DNA of 64,000 nt, from positions 62,001-126,000 of the forward strand of contig DATNPH010000146.1 in the NCBI GenBank assembly GCA_036703315.1, written 5' to 3'. Of the stretch, positions 46,114-54,898 are shown piece by piece. A program made the translations under genes and the position numbers. Position 1 is the stretch's first letter; each line of letters starts with the position of its first letter. The stretch comes from DATNPH01 sp036703315. GTDB taxonomy: Bacteria; Cyanobacteriota; Cyanobacteriia; Cyanobacteriales; Coleofasciculaceae. The notes below the pieces were generated by a model. The model worked only from the letters and a program-made list of their open reading frames with translations, did not search any database and was not told the origin of the DNA.

Positions 46114-46728
46114 ATGAGAAACCCTGCGCTAGGGTTCAGCCAGGTGGCAAAGCCGACGACGGTGCGTTGGGCAGATGAAGTAACAACTGGCACAGAGGGT
46201 TTCTTTAAGCCTGCGGCTAAACGTGCTGCTGCAATCGCAAACGCTTACAGTGACGTTAACGGCTACGCTAATGCCATCGCTATGGCTAATGCCATCCCCA
46301 CCGCCTACGGCAACACCATTGTTATTGACCTCACAAACAATAACGCTATCCCCATTAATTCTACCAGTGACCTCATTAATGACCTCACTGATCGCATTAA
46401 CCGTGCCTGTGAACTTGAAAAATTAAAAATCTTCAACAATATAAACTTTACTGTGCTGATTGCCAAATTAGAAGCACTGAAAGCTAAAGTTCTTGATAAT
46501 CAGCAGCAGCTAAAAGGTTTTCGAGAATTTCGCAGGAGTGTCAATAAAACTTGGCAAAATGCTCTAAATTTCAATTCAGAGCTGGCCAATTTACTTGAAA
46601 AAGAATATGAGGCATTGGGCAATTATCTCTATGTTAATTATCTGATGATTCAGTTCAAAGAAGTAGCAGTATTGGTTTCACCCGAAATCTGGGAAAAGAT
46701 TGAAGTACGGATGTTATTGGTGAATTAA
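46114..46728 (+). pseudogene. C-terminal fragment of a NACHT-type NTPase
   Basis: The 204-residue frame lacks any P-loop. Its last 110 residues (FTVLIAKLEALKAKV, TWQNALNFNSELANLL, YLYVNYLMIQFKEVAVLVS, PEIWEKIEVRMLLV) match the helical tail found at the C-terminus of cyanobacterial NACHT NTPases, and the preceding Ala/Asn-rich stretch (IANAYSDVNGYANAIA) matches their degenerate repeats. NACHT proteins include anti-phage sensors. The NTPase and effector parts are lost, so this is a remnant that happens to stay open from an ATG. Confidence 0.7.
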
Positions 46729-46783
46729 GTAGAAAAGATACTTTTATCGACCGCTAAAATTAAACAAAATAGGATAAACCAAA

Positions 46784-47050
46784 ATGTCTAGAGAATTATT
46801 TGATTTGATAAAACAAGCAGATGCCCTCACACCTGATGAGCAATTGCAGCTCATCGCTCACTTATCACAGAAACTACGACATTGCGAGATTAAACGGAAA
46901 CCACGCCGCAAAATGACAGATTTTATGGGAATAGCACCCAATTTACTAGGTGGTATGGATGCTCAAGAATATGTCACTCGCATGAGGCGCGGCGAGTTTC
47001 CAGAGTTAGAAATTGAAGCAATGGAAGCTAGAAAAGAGAAACAAGAGTGA
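46784..47050 (+). CDS. Small antitoxin-like protein
   Basis: This 88-residue protein begins with a helix of the pattern LFDLIKQADALTPDEQLQLIAHL, common in small cyanobacterial antitoxin-like proteins, then a basic linker (KRKPRRKMTDF) and an acidic, charged C-terminus. Such proteins usually precede a PIN or ParE toxin gene, but none follows within the next kilobase. It may be an orphan. The function is inferred from composition and architecture only. Confidence 0.55.
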   Translation: MSRELFDLIKQADALTPDEQLQLIAHLSQKLRHCEIKRKPRRKMTDFMGIAPNLLGGMDAQEYVTRMRRGEFPELEIEAMEARKEKQE

Positions 47051-47151
47051 GTAAGCAACTCAAGCAGTATTAACGATGCCCATAAATTAACGGTGAATTA
47101 GGAGAAAATTGAGGCAGAGATATTGTTCGTGATCGCCTCTCACTTAAATAC

Positions 47152-48531
47152 CTACTCCCCTATTCCTCGTGCACTACCCCGAATCTGATTCCAAGCTTCA
47201 ACAACTGCTCGTAAATTTGCAGGTAAACTATCGAGAGGGATTTGGTTGTAGCGAACCGTACCATCGCGACTGGTGAGTGTGTGGGCAGGAATATCACAAC
47301 AGCCTGTTTTTGATGCGTAATTCAAATTCTTAAATTGTGCAAATCTCTGCCGTTCTAGCAATTGCTGAAATTGTCGTACCTGTTGGCGGGAAAGGCGGCG
47401 AATGTTACGTTCAGAGTCATTAGCATCGCCCACACGGGTACGAATCAATCGCCCATCGTTGAGCAAAACAGTTTCAAAGATTCTGGCAGTAAAGCCACCA
47501 CTAGAAATTTCCCGAAAAACCACATTTCGATCCAAAGGCGGTGGCAACTCATTCGCAGGAATTGGAACAGGTTTAAGTGTCTGGTTATTACCATTGTGAC
47601 CTTGCAGCTCAAATTGCGAACCATCTTCTTTTACGCGATAAACGTAGCTATCTCGCCCATTGGAAACAGTCGCTTGCCAACCGGGAGCAATCGGACGAGT
47701 GCAATTAGGAACACCCTCACAGCTACCATTCCAATCGTCTCGACGTTCAACGGCAATAATGCGGAGATTTGAGGAAGCTGAAAACTTGGCAGCATCCTTT
47801 TTGATTGCCTCAGCCGCCTTTGGCGTTAAACTCCGTGTGCGATCAAGTAACACTGAAGTAGCTTTGTCATCAACCCGATAAACCCACTTTTGGGTTCCAC
47901 TGTCTACCGTCACTTCCCAACCTGATACAGGATTGTACTCACGAGTACAAATCTGACCAAAAGCAAACATACAAGGATTTGCCCAAGTCTGCGATTCAAC
48001 TTTAACGATGCGTAACGCCTCAGTTGACAATCCTGACCATTGGGAAGCATCCACCAAAATCTTACTACTAATAGATTTGGGTAAAGTTCCCTGAGTACCT
48101 TTTTCGGACAGCTTAATTTGGGAACCATCCTGATTCGTGAGATAAACCCAGCGATTGTCTCCAGCACCCACTATTACTTCCCACCCTGGCACTAAAACCG
48201 GATCGCAAGGACGGGGAAACGTTGGTTTTTCGCAGCCAGAAGCCCATTGCGTGCGTGTAAATGTCACGATATTCAGCGCCCTTCTAGGTAACCTCGACGC
48301 CTCAGAAGCACTCCGCAAAACAGCATTAGCAACTTGACTCGGTAAGCGATCGCTTGTAGCGTTTTCTTTAAGCGATTGCTTCGCTGTTTCTGATCCAAAT
48401 CTTGTATCGGCAGCTACACTACTTTTTATCAGTGCTAACCCGCTACCAACAGACACAATGCCAGTCAAAATCAAAGCTGTCAAAATTTTCTGAGACTGAG
48501 TAGTAGAAAAATTCTTGGGTATGGGTTTCAT
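47152..48531 (-). CDS. Secreted hypothetical protein with three internal repeats
   Basis: The 459-residue protein has a signal peptide or membrane anchor (residues 15-40, ILTALILTGIVSVGSGLALI). Three repeats of about 80 residues follow, each with the layout Leu-Pro start, helix, RIV-VE-x-W, a Cys pair, GWEV/GWQATV and WVY/YVYR. The Cys pairs (ASGCEKPTFPRPCDP, ANPCMFAFGQICTRE, NGSCEGVPNCTRP) could form a disulfide in each repeat. A different C-terminal domain (about 350-455, FREISSGGFTARIFET) contains GCCDIP. Family unrecognised. The ATG at 48531 is chosen to give a clean signal peptide. Confidence 0.7.
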   Translation of the reverse strand: MKPIPKNFSTTQSQKILTALILTGIVSVGSGLALIKSSVAADTRFGSETAKQSLKENATSDRLPSQVANAVLRSASEASRLPRRALNIVTFTRTQWASGCEKPTFPRPCDPVLVPGWEVIVGAGDNRWVYLTNQDGSQIKLSEKGTQGTLPKSISSKILVDASQWSGLSTEALRIVKVESQTWANPCMFAFGQICTREYNPVSGWEVTVDSGTQKWVYRVDDKATSVLLDRTRSLTPKAAEAIKKDAAKFSASSNLRIIAVERRDDWNGSCEGVPNCTRPIAPGWQATVSNGRDSYVYRVKEDGSQFELQGHNGNNQTLKPVPIPANELPPPLDRNVVFREISSGGFTARIFETVLLNDGRLIRTRVGDANDSERNIRRLSRQQVRQFQQLLERQRFAQFKNLNYASKTGCCDIPAHTLTSRDGTVRYNQIPLDSLPANLRAVVEAWNQIRGSARGIGE

Positions 48532-48917
48532 CGCAAAATTCCAATGGCAAAGTTTCCAGCACAATGTTCGCTAGTGACAAATAAGTAGGTTCTGACACTC
48601 ACTAGCTATCTTTAAAGGCAGATAAGAGGATAGACGCTAGCAGAAGGATTGTTAGTTCCGCGCCAGAAAATACGCCATATCAACTAGGGTGGGTGAGAAC
48701 CCTCGCGTTAACGCTGAGCAAAAAACTTAAAAAATCAAATTAATAGATCCGACATTGGGCACCCTCAACTGGCACAAGACGAAGAGGAAAGCGCAGCGTG
48801 CCCCACGCAAGACTCGAATAGAGCTAGCGCTAACGGTTTAAAGGTAATTGGTAATTAGTTATACATAGAGTACGTAGAATGGTCTTCCCATTCCCTATTC
48901 CCTATTCCCCATCTCTG
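48532..48917. other. Intergenic region with a short tandem repeat
   Basis: No gene is seen. Near the right end, 48884-48910 holds heptameric CCCTATT-type units, a third STRR class in this window. The promoter of the three-repeat protein should lie at its left end. Confidence 0.5.
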
Positions 48918-49724
48918 TCAAATTGACACTTCTTGAATATCAACTACATTGGGGAGCAAGTCTCTAGTGCTGTTCATCAAACTTTCTGGAGTCCGCTGAC
49001 AGCGAACTGCAAAGGTACAATCGTGGCATCGACCAGTAGATTCTGCTACTTGAGGAAAATCAATACCTTTGTCTTGATAGCGTTGCAGCCATCCAGTTAG
49101 CTGAGTCAGTCGTTTAGTTAAATCCTGTCTCGTTTTCTGATGCTGTGCTGCATTGTAAGGAAACTTAAGGCTTTGTGGACAAGGCTGTGACTTGACGAAC
49201 CAGTAAGTCATCGAAATTTGCTCTGCGACATAATCGCTGGTTTCCGCCAAAACATAAAGATACAGTCGCGTTTGCCAGTCTTGGACTAACCATTGGCGGT
49301 TTTTGGGCAGGGGATAAGTTTTCCAATCCAGAATTTGAGCGTTTTCCTCGTCTTCAATCAATAAGTCGTAGATAACAGTTAGCAAATAACCTTGGAAATT
49401 TAGGGTGCGGCAATGCTCTGATTCACGGAATGTCTCTGGGTCAGGTGTCAAAACATCTGATGCCGCATTTATCAAAGCCGTCACCCAATGTTGTAGTTCG
49501 GTATCCTCCTCAACTAGCGATTTCACTGGCAACCCTAGTTCCCGTTGTTGCATCAACAAGTGAAAGCGGCTTCCCCAAGTGAGGCGCTCTTGTTGCTCTG
49601 GAGAAACGGGTGTTCCCAACTGCTCTAAGTAAACGTGTTGGAACTTACGAGGGCAGGTGTCTAGGAGGTTTAACTGCCCTTGGGATAGGGGAATGAGAGG
49701 TGAGGGATGTAGTTCAGATTCCAT
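48918..49724 (-). CDS. PD-(D/E)XK nuclease family protein (RecB-like)
   Basis: This 268-residue protein has the layout of single-domain RecB/Cas4-like nucleases: an N-terminal SQGQLNLLDTCPRKFQ motif, RFHLLMQ with the first-helix His, the catalytic ILDWKTYPLP (D-x-K) near residue 142, and the QTRLYLYVLAE helix. A C-terminal cysteine cluster (CHDCTFAVRCQ) with an upstream Cys could bind an iron-sulfur cluster. No cas1 or cas2 gene is near, so a Cas4 function is unlikely; a stand-alone DNA-repair role is possible. It is followed upstream by the PAP/fibrillin gene in the same direction after 16 bases. Confidence 0.8.
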   Translation of the reverse strand: MESELHPSPLIPLSQGQLNLLDTCPRKFQHVYLEQLGTPVSPEQQERLTWGSRFHLLMQQRELGLPVKSLVEEDTELQHWVTALINAASDVLTPDPETFRESEHCRTLNFQGYLLTVIYDLLIEDEENAQILDWKTYPLPKNRQWLVQDWQTRLYLYVLAETSDYVAEQISMTYWFVKSQPCPQSLKFPYNAAQHQKTRQDLTKRLTQLTGWLQRYQDKGIDFPQVAESTGRCHDCTFAVRCQRTPESLMNSTRDLLPNVVDIQEVSI

Positions 49725-49740
49725 GCTTTCATGGTAGCCC

Positions 49741-50328
49741 TCAGCCCTTAGTTAGTACAAATACACTACCTTCATTGCCTCGCCCAATTCGTAAATCACT
49801 GTCGAGATAGGTGATATCGAGCCAGCCTCGTTGCTCTTGGTTCTCAATGCCAAAGTCAAGTGCTGGAAAAAATTTTTTACCGGATTCAATTTGCTGGATA
49901 AAATCACTGGGAAACTGATAACCGATTACGCGTTGCAGACCAATGATAAATCGCTCAAACCTGACATTAACCCGGCGTTCATTCACTGGCTCGAACCGCG
50001 CGCAAACGCTGACTAAGCCTTCTAGATATGGCAGACCAGGAAATTCAGCGATGTTGTAAATTCTGGCAGATGAGGTGCGAACACACTGGTAGATTTGACC
50101 GAGTTGCGTAAGTGGAAATCGATCAAGGTTCAATAGAGCTGTACTGGTGGTATAAAGCAGACGCCAGTTGCCCTCTAGGAGGTCGGTTGCCTCCAGGGGT
50201 CGAGGTGTGGGGTTTCGGTCTTCCAGTCGCGCAACCGCTGCGAGAATGGCTACTTTATCAGTTTCGGTTGCCAACAGACCTCGATTCTTACCTGCGATCG
50301 CTTCCAATAGTTCTGCTTTACTAACCAT
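49741..50328 (-). CDS. PAP/fibrillin family (plastid-lipid-associated) protein
   Basis: This protein of about 195 residues matches the cyanobacterial PAP/fibrillin family, thylakoid or plastoglobule-type lipid-binding lipocalin-like proteins. Signatures are KAELLEAIAGKNRGL at the start, LLEGNWRLLYTTS near residue 55, and the closing WLDITYLDSDLRIGRGNEGSVFVL. Both the ATG at 50328 and the one at 50379 have GGAG-type sites; the shorter form is preferred because homologues begin at MVSKAELL. It may be cotranscribed with the nuclease gene. Confidence 0.88.
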   Translation of the reverse strand: MVSKAELLEAIAGKNRGLLATETDKVAILAAVARLEDRNPTPRPLEATDLLEGNWRLLYTTSTALLNLDRFPLTQLGQIYQCVRTSSARIYNIAEFPGLPYLEGLVSVCARFEPVNERRVNVRFERFIIGLQRVIGYQFPSDFIQQIESGKKFFPALDFGIENQEQRGWLDITYLDSDLRIGRGNEGSVFVLTKG

Positions 50329-50474
50329 CCGACGTTTACCTCCCTTGAAAGACTTGTCAGGGTAACGCTGCTTTGACATGCCTGTGGAACTCCGTCTCTA
50401 CCCTAGTCCTTTTATCATTCATACAAGAAATTACGAGATTTGGCGTTAGTTTTATAAGTTTTTTGACCAAGAAA

Positions 50475-50636
50475 GGCAGAGGGCTCTTATGCAGGAGGAA
50501 GAAGGAATGCCTTCGTCCTTTGCCCACCACCCAAGGGAGTAAGGGTATCAAGCCCCTTGCAAATCTTCGATTTGGTGGCTCCCAATTGGGAAGCGTTAGA
50601 ATCCCCTTCCAATGGGTTACATAAGAGCCTTCTGCC
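50475..50636. repeat. Small inverted-repeat element in a gene-free gap
   Basis: GGCAGAGGGCTCTTATG at 50475-50491 pairs with CATAAGAGCCTTCTGCC at 50620-50636, 17 bases with one mismatch, enclosing 128 non-coding bases. Similar ends occur at 33216-33232 and inside the TnpB relic at 38798-38812. It looks like a miniature element without coding capacity. The rest of 50329-50782 shows no gene. Confidence 0.6.
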
Positions 50637-50782
50637 TTCATTCTTCTGCCTTCTTCAACCTTTCCCTTTTTGTTAGGGACGGTTGTCTAGTCATCATCTC
50701 GCTATTGGTCGCTGCTAAACTTTACAATAGGTACCTAAATAGCTATCTTTACTTCTCGTTAAATTACTAGCTGAACTTTCCC

Positions 50783-51019
50783 ATGTACAATCCTTCTTTA
50801 CGTGAAGAACCTCGTGATCAACTGGCTCAAGTCATTCCCCTTAAGCAAGAATCTTCGCTTTTGGATTGGTTAGAATCCAGCAATCGTCTCATAGCACGTC
50901 AGACCAATGACGAGGATTTTGTAGAGGATGAAGAGGAAATCTCCGAGCTGATGGGAGTCGATGATAGTGCTTATGACGATGACGATGATGACCTAGACGA
51001 TGATGTCGATGACGACTAG
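50783..51019 (+). CDS. DUF3134 small acidic protein
   Basis: The 78-residue protein has the family start MYNPSLREEPRDQ and the conserved helix IPLKQESSLLDWLESSNRLIAR, then a very acidic tail ending in runs of Asp. DUF3134 is confined to cyanobacteria and has no assigned function. The acidic tail could bind cations or basic proteins. The gene is monocistronic. Confidence 0.85.
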   Translation: MYNPSLREEPRDQLAQVIPLKQESSLLDWLESSNRLIARQTNDEDFVEDEEEISELMGVDDSAYDDDDDDLDDDVDDD

Positions 51020-51123
51020 TTAGTTAATTAGGTGTAAGAAACACATTTTGGATTGAGCGGACGGGTTTAGCAGAAGGCTTGTTATCAGCGAAGTTCTTTC
51101 TACCCGTTATTAGCCTTTGAGGC

Positions 51124-51150
51124 ACTCCCCCGGCACTCAGGACGGGGGAT
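51124..51150. repeat. GC-rich hairpin, IS end-like or terminator
   Basis: CCCCCG and CGGGGG enclose ten bases, preceded by CACT and followed by GATTCTTA. The CACTCCCCC string also occurs at the IS605-like end at 35539. There is no clean T-tract for the DUF3134 transcript. Either role is possible. Confidence 0.4.
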
Positions 51151-51277
51151 TCTTATTTCTGAACGTAGGGAACATTTTGACAGAAGCTTTTGTCTAACGA
51201 CTGTACGACACGTTATTAGCTACATCCTGGCAAAATCAGGTAGTAGTTTAGTGTTTCAAAGGTACAGAGGGAGGAAC

Positions 51278-51841
51278 ATGCTCAAACGAGTAATATTAAC
51301 AACATTCTTAATTACCTTTGCCAGTGCTGGGATGGCACAGGCGCAGTGGCGTCCCTATCCAGTAAACCCTGATGGCAATCTTAATCGCGATCGCAATGGT
51401 TCTGAGCAACTGCGCGGCAACTTCGATCAACTTTTAAGCCGGATACAGTCTGAGTCTAGGACATTTAGCCGTACCCTCGACCGGGCACTTGACGACAGCC
51501 CTCTTGATGGCACTAAGCGGGAAGACAACCTCAACCAGCTTACTAATGATCTAAGAGCAGATGCGGATCGTGTGCGCGATCGATTCAGACGCCGTGACCC
51601 AGTTCGAGATGATGTCCAACGACTGCTCGAAAGGGCGCAGAGGATAGAGTTGATCATGCAGCGCTTACCCAGGAATACAAGCAATCGAGGTGTTTGGAGA
51701 GACGCTCTACGGGACTGGACAAATCTGCGTGCTGATTTGAATCAGTTAGAGAGTGTTTTTAGCCGAGTTGATCGATTTGACCAAGATGATCGATTCAACA
51801 GAAATGACCGATTTGATAGAAATGACCGATTGAGAAGATAA
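51278..51841 (+). CDS. Secreted Arg/Asp-rich hypothetical protein
   Basis: This 187-residue protein has a signal peptide cleaved at about residue 22 (MAQAQ). The mature part is helical, rich in Arg, Asp and Asn, and ends in a short tandem repeat DRF(D/N)RND. GGAGG three bases upstream decides the ATG at 51278 over the GTG at 51251. It resembles small periplasmic helical proteins found in many cyanobacteria, but I cannot name a family. Confidence 0.7.
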   Translation: MLKRVILTTFLITFASAGMAQAQWRPYPVNPDGNLNRDRNGSEQLRGNFDQLLSRIQSESRTFSRTLDRALDDSPLDGTKREDNLNQLTNDLRADADRVRDRFRRRDPVRDDVQRLLERAQRIELIMQRLPRNTSNRGVWRDALRDWTNLRADLNQLESVFSRVDRFDQDDRFNRNDRFDRNDRLRR

Positions 51842-51926
51842 TCAGGCGCACATGAGTTATTAGTCATTAGTGTTTAGGGTCTTCTGGGAACATACCGAAA
51901 TAACTAATGATTAACAACTAACTAAA

Positions 51927-53153
51927 TTAAACCTGAAATCCCATCTCTTGCAGTCCCTGGCGGAGGCGTTCAGCTTCTGCTGGGTTCTGCTTCTCGTGGA
52001 GAGCAATCGCTTTTCCAAAGGCTGATAAACTTTCTAGAACTTTACCAACTTTCAGTAAAACAACTCCCAAGCTTTGGTAAGCATCGGCATAGTCAGGGTT
52101 TAGCTCAATGGCTTTTTGGTAGGATGCGATCGCTTCTTCTAGCTTCCCTAAAGCTTTCAACGTCATCCCCAAGTTATTGTGTCCGGCGGCGAAACTAGGG
52201 TCAATCTGCAACGTCGTTTCATAAGCCCTTTTGGCATTCGTTAAATCTCTAGCACTTAACAGCAAGTTGCCCAGGTTGTTGTAAGCACCAAGTTTGAGCT
52301 GAGGGAGAATGGGTTGTTGGATTGCCAGTCTATAATGCTCAACTGCGGCATTGAGATTTTTGTGAGTGTAAGCATTACCTAGATGGTAATGCAGTTCAAA
52401 TAATACTGGAGGCTCTACCTGAGTCGCCATCAAACCGCGTTCTAAAAGTTCGATTCCTTCTCTTAAGTGACCAACTTGAACATAAAGTGCCCCCAATTTG
52501 CTGCACACATAAGCATCATTGGGATGACTCGCTAGGAATCCTTCCATCGCTGTCCGTGCTCTGGTATATTTATCCAGCGCAGCGATCGCTCCGGGTTGAT
52601 AGCCGTAGTGCAAAATAGCTACGTTGGAGAGAGAAACTACCTGCCACTGAGGCTCTCGCTGTAACAACTCTTGCGCGCTGTCATCCACCATCGCGTGATA
52701 GGGGCGAGAAAAGCGAATTTCTGGGTGATTGCGGAATAATCGTGAAACAAGAGAATAGGGAGATTGAGACGCACCAACTTCTTGCCGTACTAAGTTAATC
52801 ACAAGATGGTGATTGCTCTTCATCGCCTGCTTCATTTCCGGCACAATCTCTGGCGTCAGCACCTCATCCGCATCTAGAACTAGAACCCACGTCCCTTTCA
52901 CATAGCTCAACGCTTTGTTCCGAGCAGCAGAGAAATCATTGCACCAGTCAAAGTGATACACCCTGGCACCCACTGTTTCAGCAATTTCAACTGTACGATC
53001 AGTAGAACCTGTGTCCAAGACTACGATCTCATCTACCACATCCTTGACACTATTCAAGGCTTGTGATAGATAATTTTCCTCGTTTTTGACAATCATGCAC
53101 AGACTCAGATCCATCTTTGCACGGGTTATCTGCTGTAGGGATGTCGTTGTCAT
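51927..53153 (-). CDS. Family 2 glycosyltransferase with TPR repeats
   Basis: The N-terminal 230 residues are a GT-A glycosyltransferase: LSLCMIVKNEENYL, DEIVVLDTGSTDRTVEIA and LVLDADEVL (the DxD nucleotide-sugar motif). The C-terminal half holds about five TPR repeats, including AGHNNLGMTLKALGKLEEAI. This combination occurs in bacterial protein-O- or peptide-glycosylating and surface-glycan enzymes; the acceptor is unknown. Start choice between 53180, 53153 and 53114 is open. It is followed upstream, 83 bases away and in the same direction, by a small duplicated protein that could be considered a candidate partner. Confidence 0.85.
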   Translation of the reverse strand: MTTTSLQQITRAKMDLSLCMIVKNEENYLSQALNSVKDVVDEIVVLDTGSTDRTVEIAETVGARVYHFDWCNDFSAARNKALSYVKGTWVLVLDADEVLTPEIVPEMKQAMKSNHHLVINLVRQEVGASQSPYSLVSRLFRNHPEIRFSRPYHAMVDDSAQELLQREPQWQVVSLSNVAILHYGYQPGAIAALDKYTRARTAMEGFLASHPNDAYVCSKLGALYVQVGHLREGIELLERGLMATQVEPPVLFELHYHLGNAYTHKNLNAAVEHYRLAIQQPILPQLKLGAYNNLGNLLLSARDLTNAKRAYETTLQIDPSFAAGHNNLGMTLKALGKLEEAIASYQKAIELNPDYADAYQSLGVVLLKVGKVLESLSAFGKAIALHEKQNPAEAERLRQGLQEMGFQV

Positions 53154-53236
53154 TTTAAAGCGGAATAAGCCTGACGGCATACCTTGTTAACGTGGTTTCC
53201 AGCCGTCTCTGGTAAAAAGCTGTCTGTTTCCTTCAA

Positions 53237-53458
53237 CTAGACATCAATGCTCCAGTCATCTAACGAAACATCAACATCCCAGTTACCTGAGGAAACATCA
53301 GCGTCCGAGTTATTTAATAAAAACTCAGCATCCCAGTAATCTACGAAGTGGATATCTGCTGAGGATTCAACTACTGCATCATTTAATAAGAATTCTGCAT
53401 CTTTGTAGTCTATAAATTGGATATCTGCTAAGAAGTCACGCACTATTAATACTGTCAT
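53237..53458 (-). CDS. Small acidic protein with internal duplication
   Basis: The 73-residue protein contains two copies of the pattern ADI-F-DY-DAEFLLN (ADIQFIDYKDAEFLLN and ADIHFVDYWDAEFLLN) and a shorter third acidic Trp/Asp segment (NWDVDVSLDDWSIDV). GGAG seven bases upstream fixes the ATG at 53458. No family is recognised and there is no signal peptide. The duplication and acidity resemble small precursor-like proteins, but no maturation gene other than the nearby glycosyltransferase is present. Confidence 0.6.
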   Translation of the reverse strand: MTVLIVRDFLADIQFIDYKDAEFLLNDAVVESSADIHFVDYWDAEFLLNNSDADVSSGNWDVDVSLDDWSIDV

Positions 53459-53945
53459 GGCTAATTCTCCGATAAGAAGCTTTGGGTAACTAGAGGTTTT
53501 AAGAAGAATTACCCTTCTAATAATCACGTATTTCTATTAGAAAACTCGTACTACGATAACTGAAAAATAGTGATAGTTATTACATCAATAAGTGATAGCG
53601 ATCACAAAAATCAATCTTTACATGAGGCTTGAACTGTCTATCGTACTATGACGAGTTGCGATCACGATCACCTAGGTTTCATAACCCTGATTTTCCGTCA
53701 GTCTAGGTCGTGTAGTAGGCAGGGATAACGGCACTAAAAATAGGGAGTATCGAACCCCCTATTTTCAAAAATCACCATTGACAATTCCTGAGCCGTTTTC
53801 CGATAGCCCCAGCTATCTAGCTAAGCTGTCGCGCCTACAAGTTGCATTATGGCAATGGCTAGAAGTCTCGCTACCCTTAGGTTAGAGGATTTTGAATGGC
53901 TTACTACAGTTGTCTGAATATGAAACGAATCCTCAATTAATGAAA
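53459..53945. other. Gene-free region with one terminator-like hairpin
   Basis: No gene is recognised. A stem AAAATAGGG/CCCTATTTT at 53737-53765 ends in T on both strands and could terminate transcripts from the pentapeptide-repeat gene to its right. The AT-rich DNA at 53540-53640 may hold the promoter of the small duplicated protein. Confidence 0.5.
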
Positions 53946-54506
53946 TTATTGAGCTGATGAGCAACTGCCGTTCCAAGTCACCCAGTTATGAGAGACTCCC
54001 GTCGGTGTTGTTTCCCCATTCGGTTTTTCGTCAACCAAACCCGTCCCACTCAAGTCGGCACCAATCAAATCGGCACCTATCAGAGAAGCTCCACTCAGGT
54101 TAGCATTTTTCAGGCAAGTTCCACCCAAGTCAGCACCACTCAGCTCAGCATGAGTCAGATTAGCGCCAGTCAGATTAGCTCCCTGAAGATTAGCACAACG
54201 CATATCAGCACCGCTCAGGTCGGCACCGCTTAGGTTAGCCCCAGTCAAGTCGGTGCCAATTAAGTTGACCTCACTTAAGTTTGCCCCAGTCAAGTCAGCC
54301 CCACTCAAATCAGCATTGGTCAGGTTAGCGTAGTGGAACGATGTTCCGCTCAAGTCAGCACGGCTCAGGTCAGCGCGGCTCAAATCCGCACGGCTCAGGT
54401 CAGCCCGACTCAAGTTGACTCCACTTAATACTGCCTCAGCCAGATTCACTTCCCGAAAATCCGACTCTCTAGCGGCATATCGATTCAAAAGATCTTGCGT
54501 TTTCAT
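53946..54506 (-). CDS. Pentapeptide-repeat protein
   Basis: The 186-residue protein is built almost entirely of A(D/N)LSx pentapeptides from residue 20 to 160, about 28 in succession, including four identical ADLSR units. Such proteins form a right-handed quadrilateral beta-helix. A short non-repeat N-terminus (TQDLLNRYAARESDF) may be a membrane or protein docking helix. Function is unknown. The Ser/Arg repeats in the first third are DNA-level duplications. Confidence 0.88.
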   Translation of the reverse strand: MKTQDLLNRYAARESDFREVNLAEAVLSGVNLSRADLSRADLSRADLSRADLSGTSFHYANLTNADLSGADLTGANLSEVNLIGTDLTGANLSGADLSGADMRCANLQGANLTGANLTHAELSGADLGGTCLKNANLSGASLIGADLIGADLSGTGLVDEKPNGETTPTGVSHNWVTWNGSCSSAQ

Positions 54507-54898
54507 AACCTTCTTAGTTTCCTATTTTTTAACTTCTCAAGCGGCGTTGAGTTGGAGAATTCTTACATCAGGTTTAATTACCTTTTTTGTCATGAACTCG
54601 CCTCAGCCGCGACATTAATCAGCTAAACAAGCCTCACATCACACTCAAGACAAAGTTAAGTTCCTCGCCCAATCTAGGCGCGAGTGCGTCATCGAGTCCG
54701 CTTTGACTAGATAGCTACTTAATGGTGGTCAGTAGTATTAAAAGGTTTTGCACGTAGTTCAGGAAGGTTTGAGCCTGTTAGTGCTAACCAGTGGTAGCGG
54801 CTCGTGATTTGTAGTCAACTTAACCAAAAGCTTACAGCACCCCTAATCTTTTGGTTCTCGTGTTTAACAGAATTTATTGTATGAGCTAACCCTTGCTG
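54507..54898. other. Intergenic region, no gene recognised
   Basis: Stops occur in every frame and no RNA gene, strong hairpin or repeat stands out. It should contain the promoter of the pentapeptide-repeat gene next to 54507. Confidence 0.4.

Noticed and set aside
48918..49724. RecB-like nuclease as Cas4
   Set aside because: No cas1, cas2 or array lies nearby, and the family includes many stand-alone proteins.
53237..53458. The small duplicated protein as a classical RiPP precursor
   Set aside because: No leader/core boundary, no Cys/Ser/Thr-rich core and no recognised maturation enzyme are nearby; it is kept only as an unrecognised protein.
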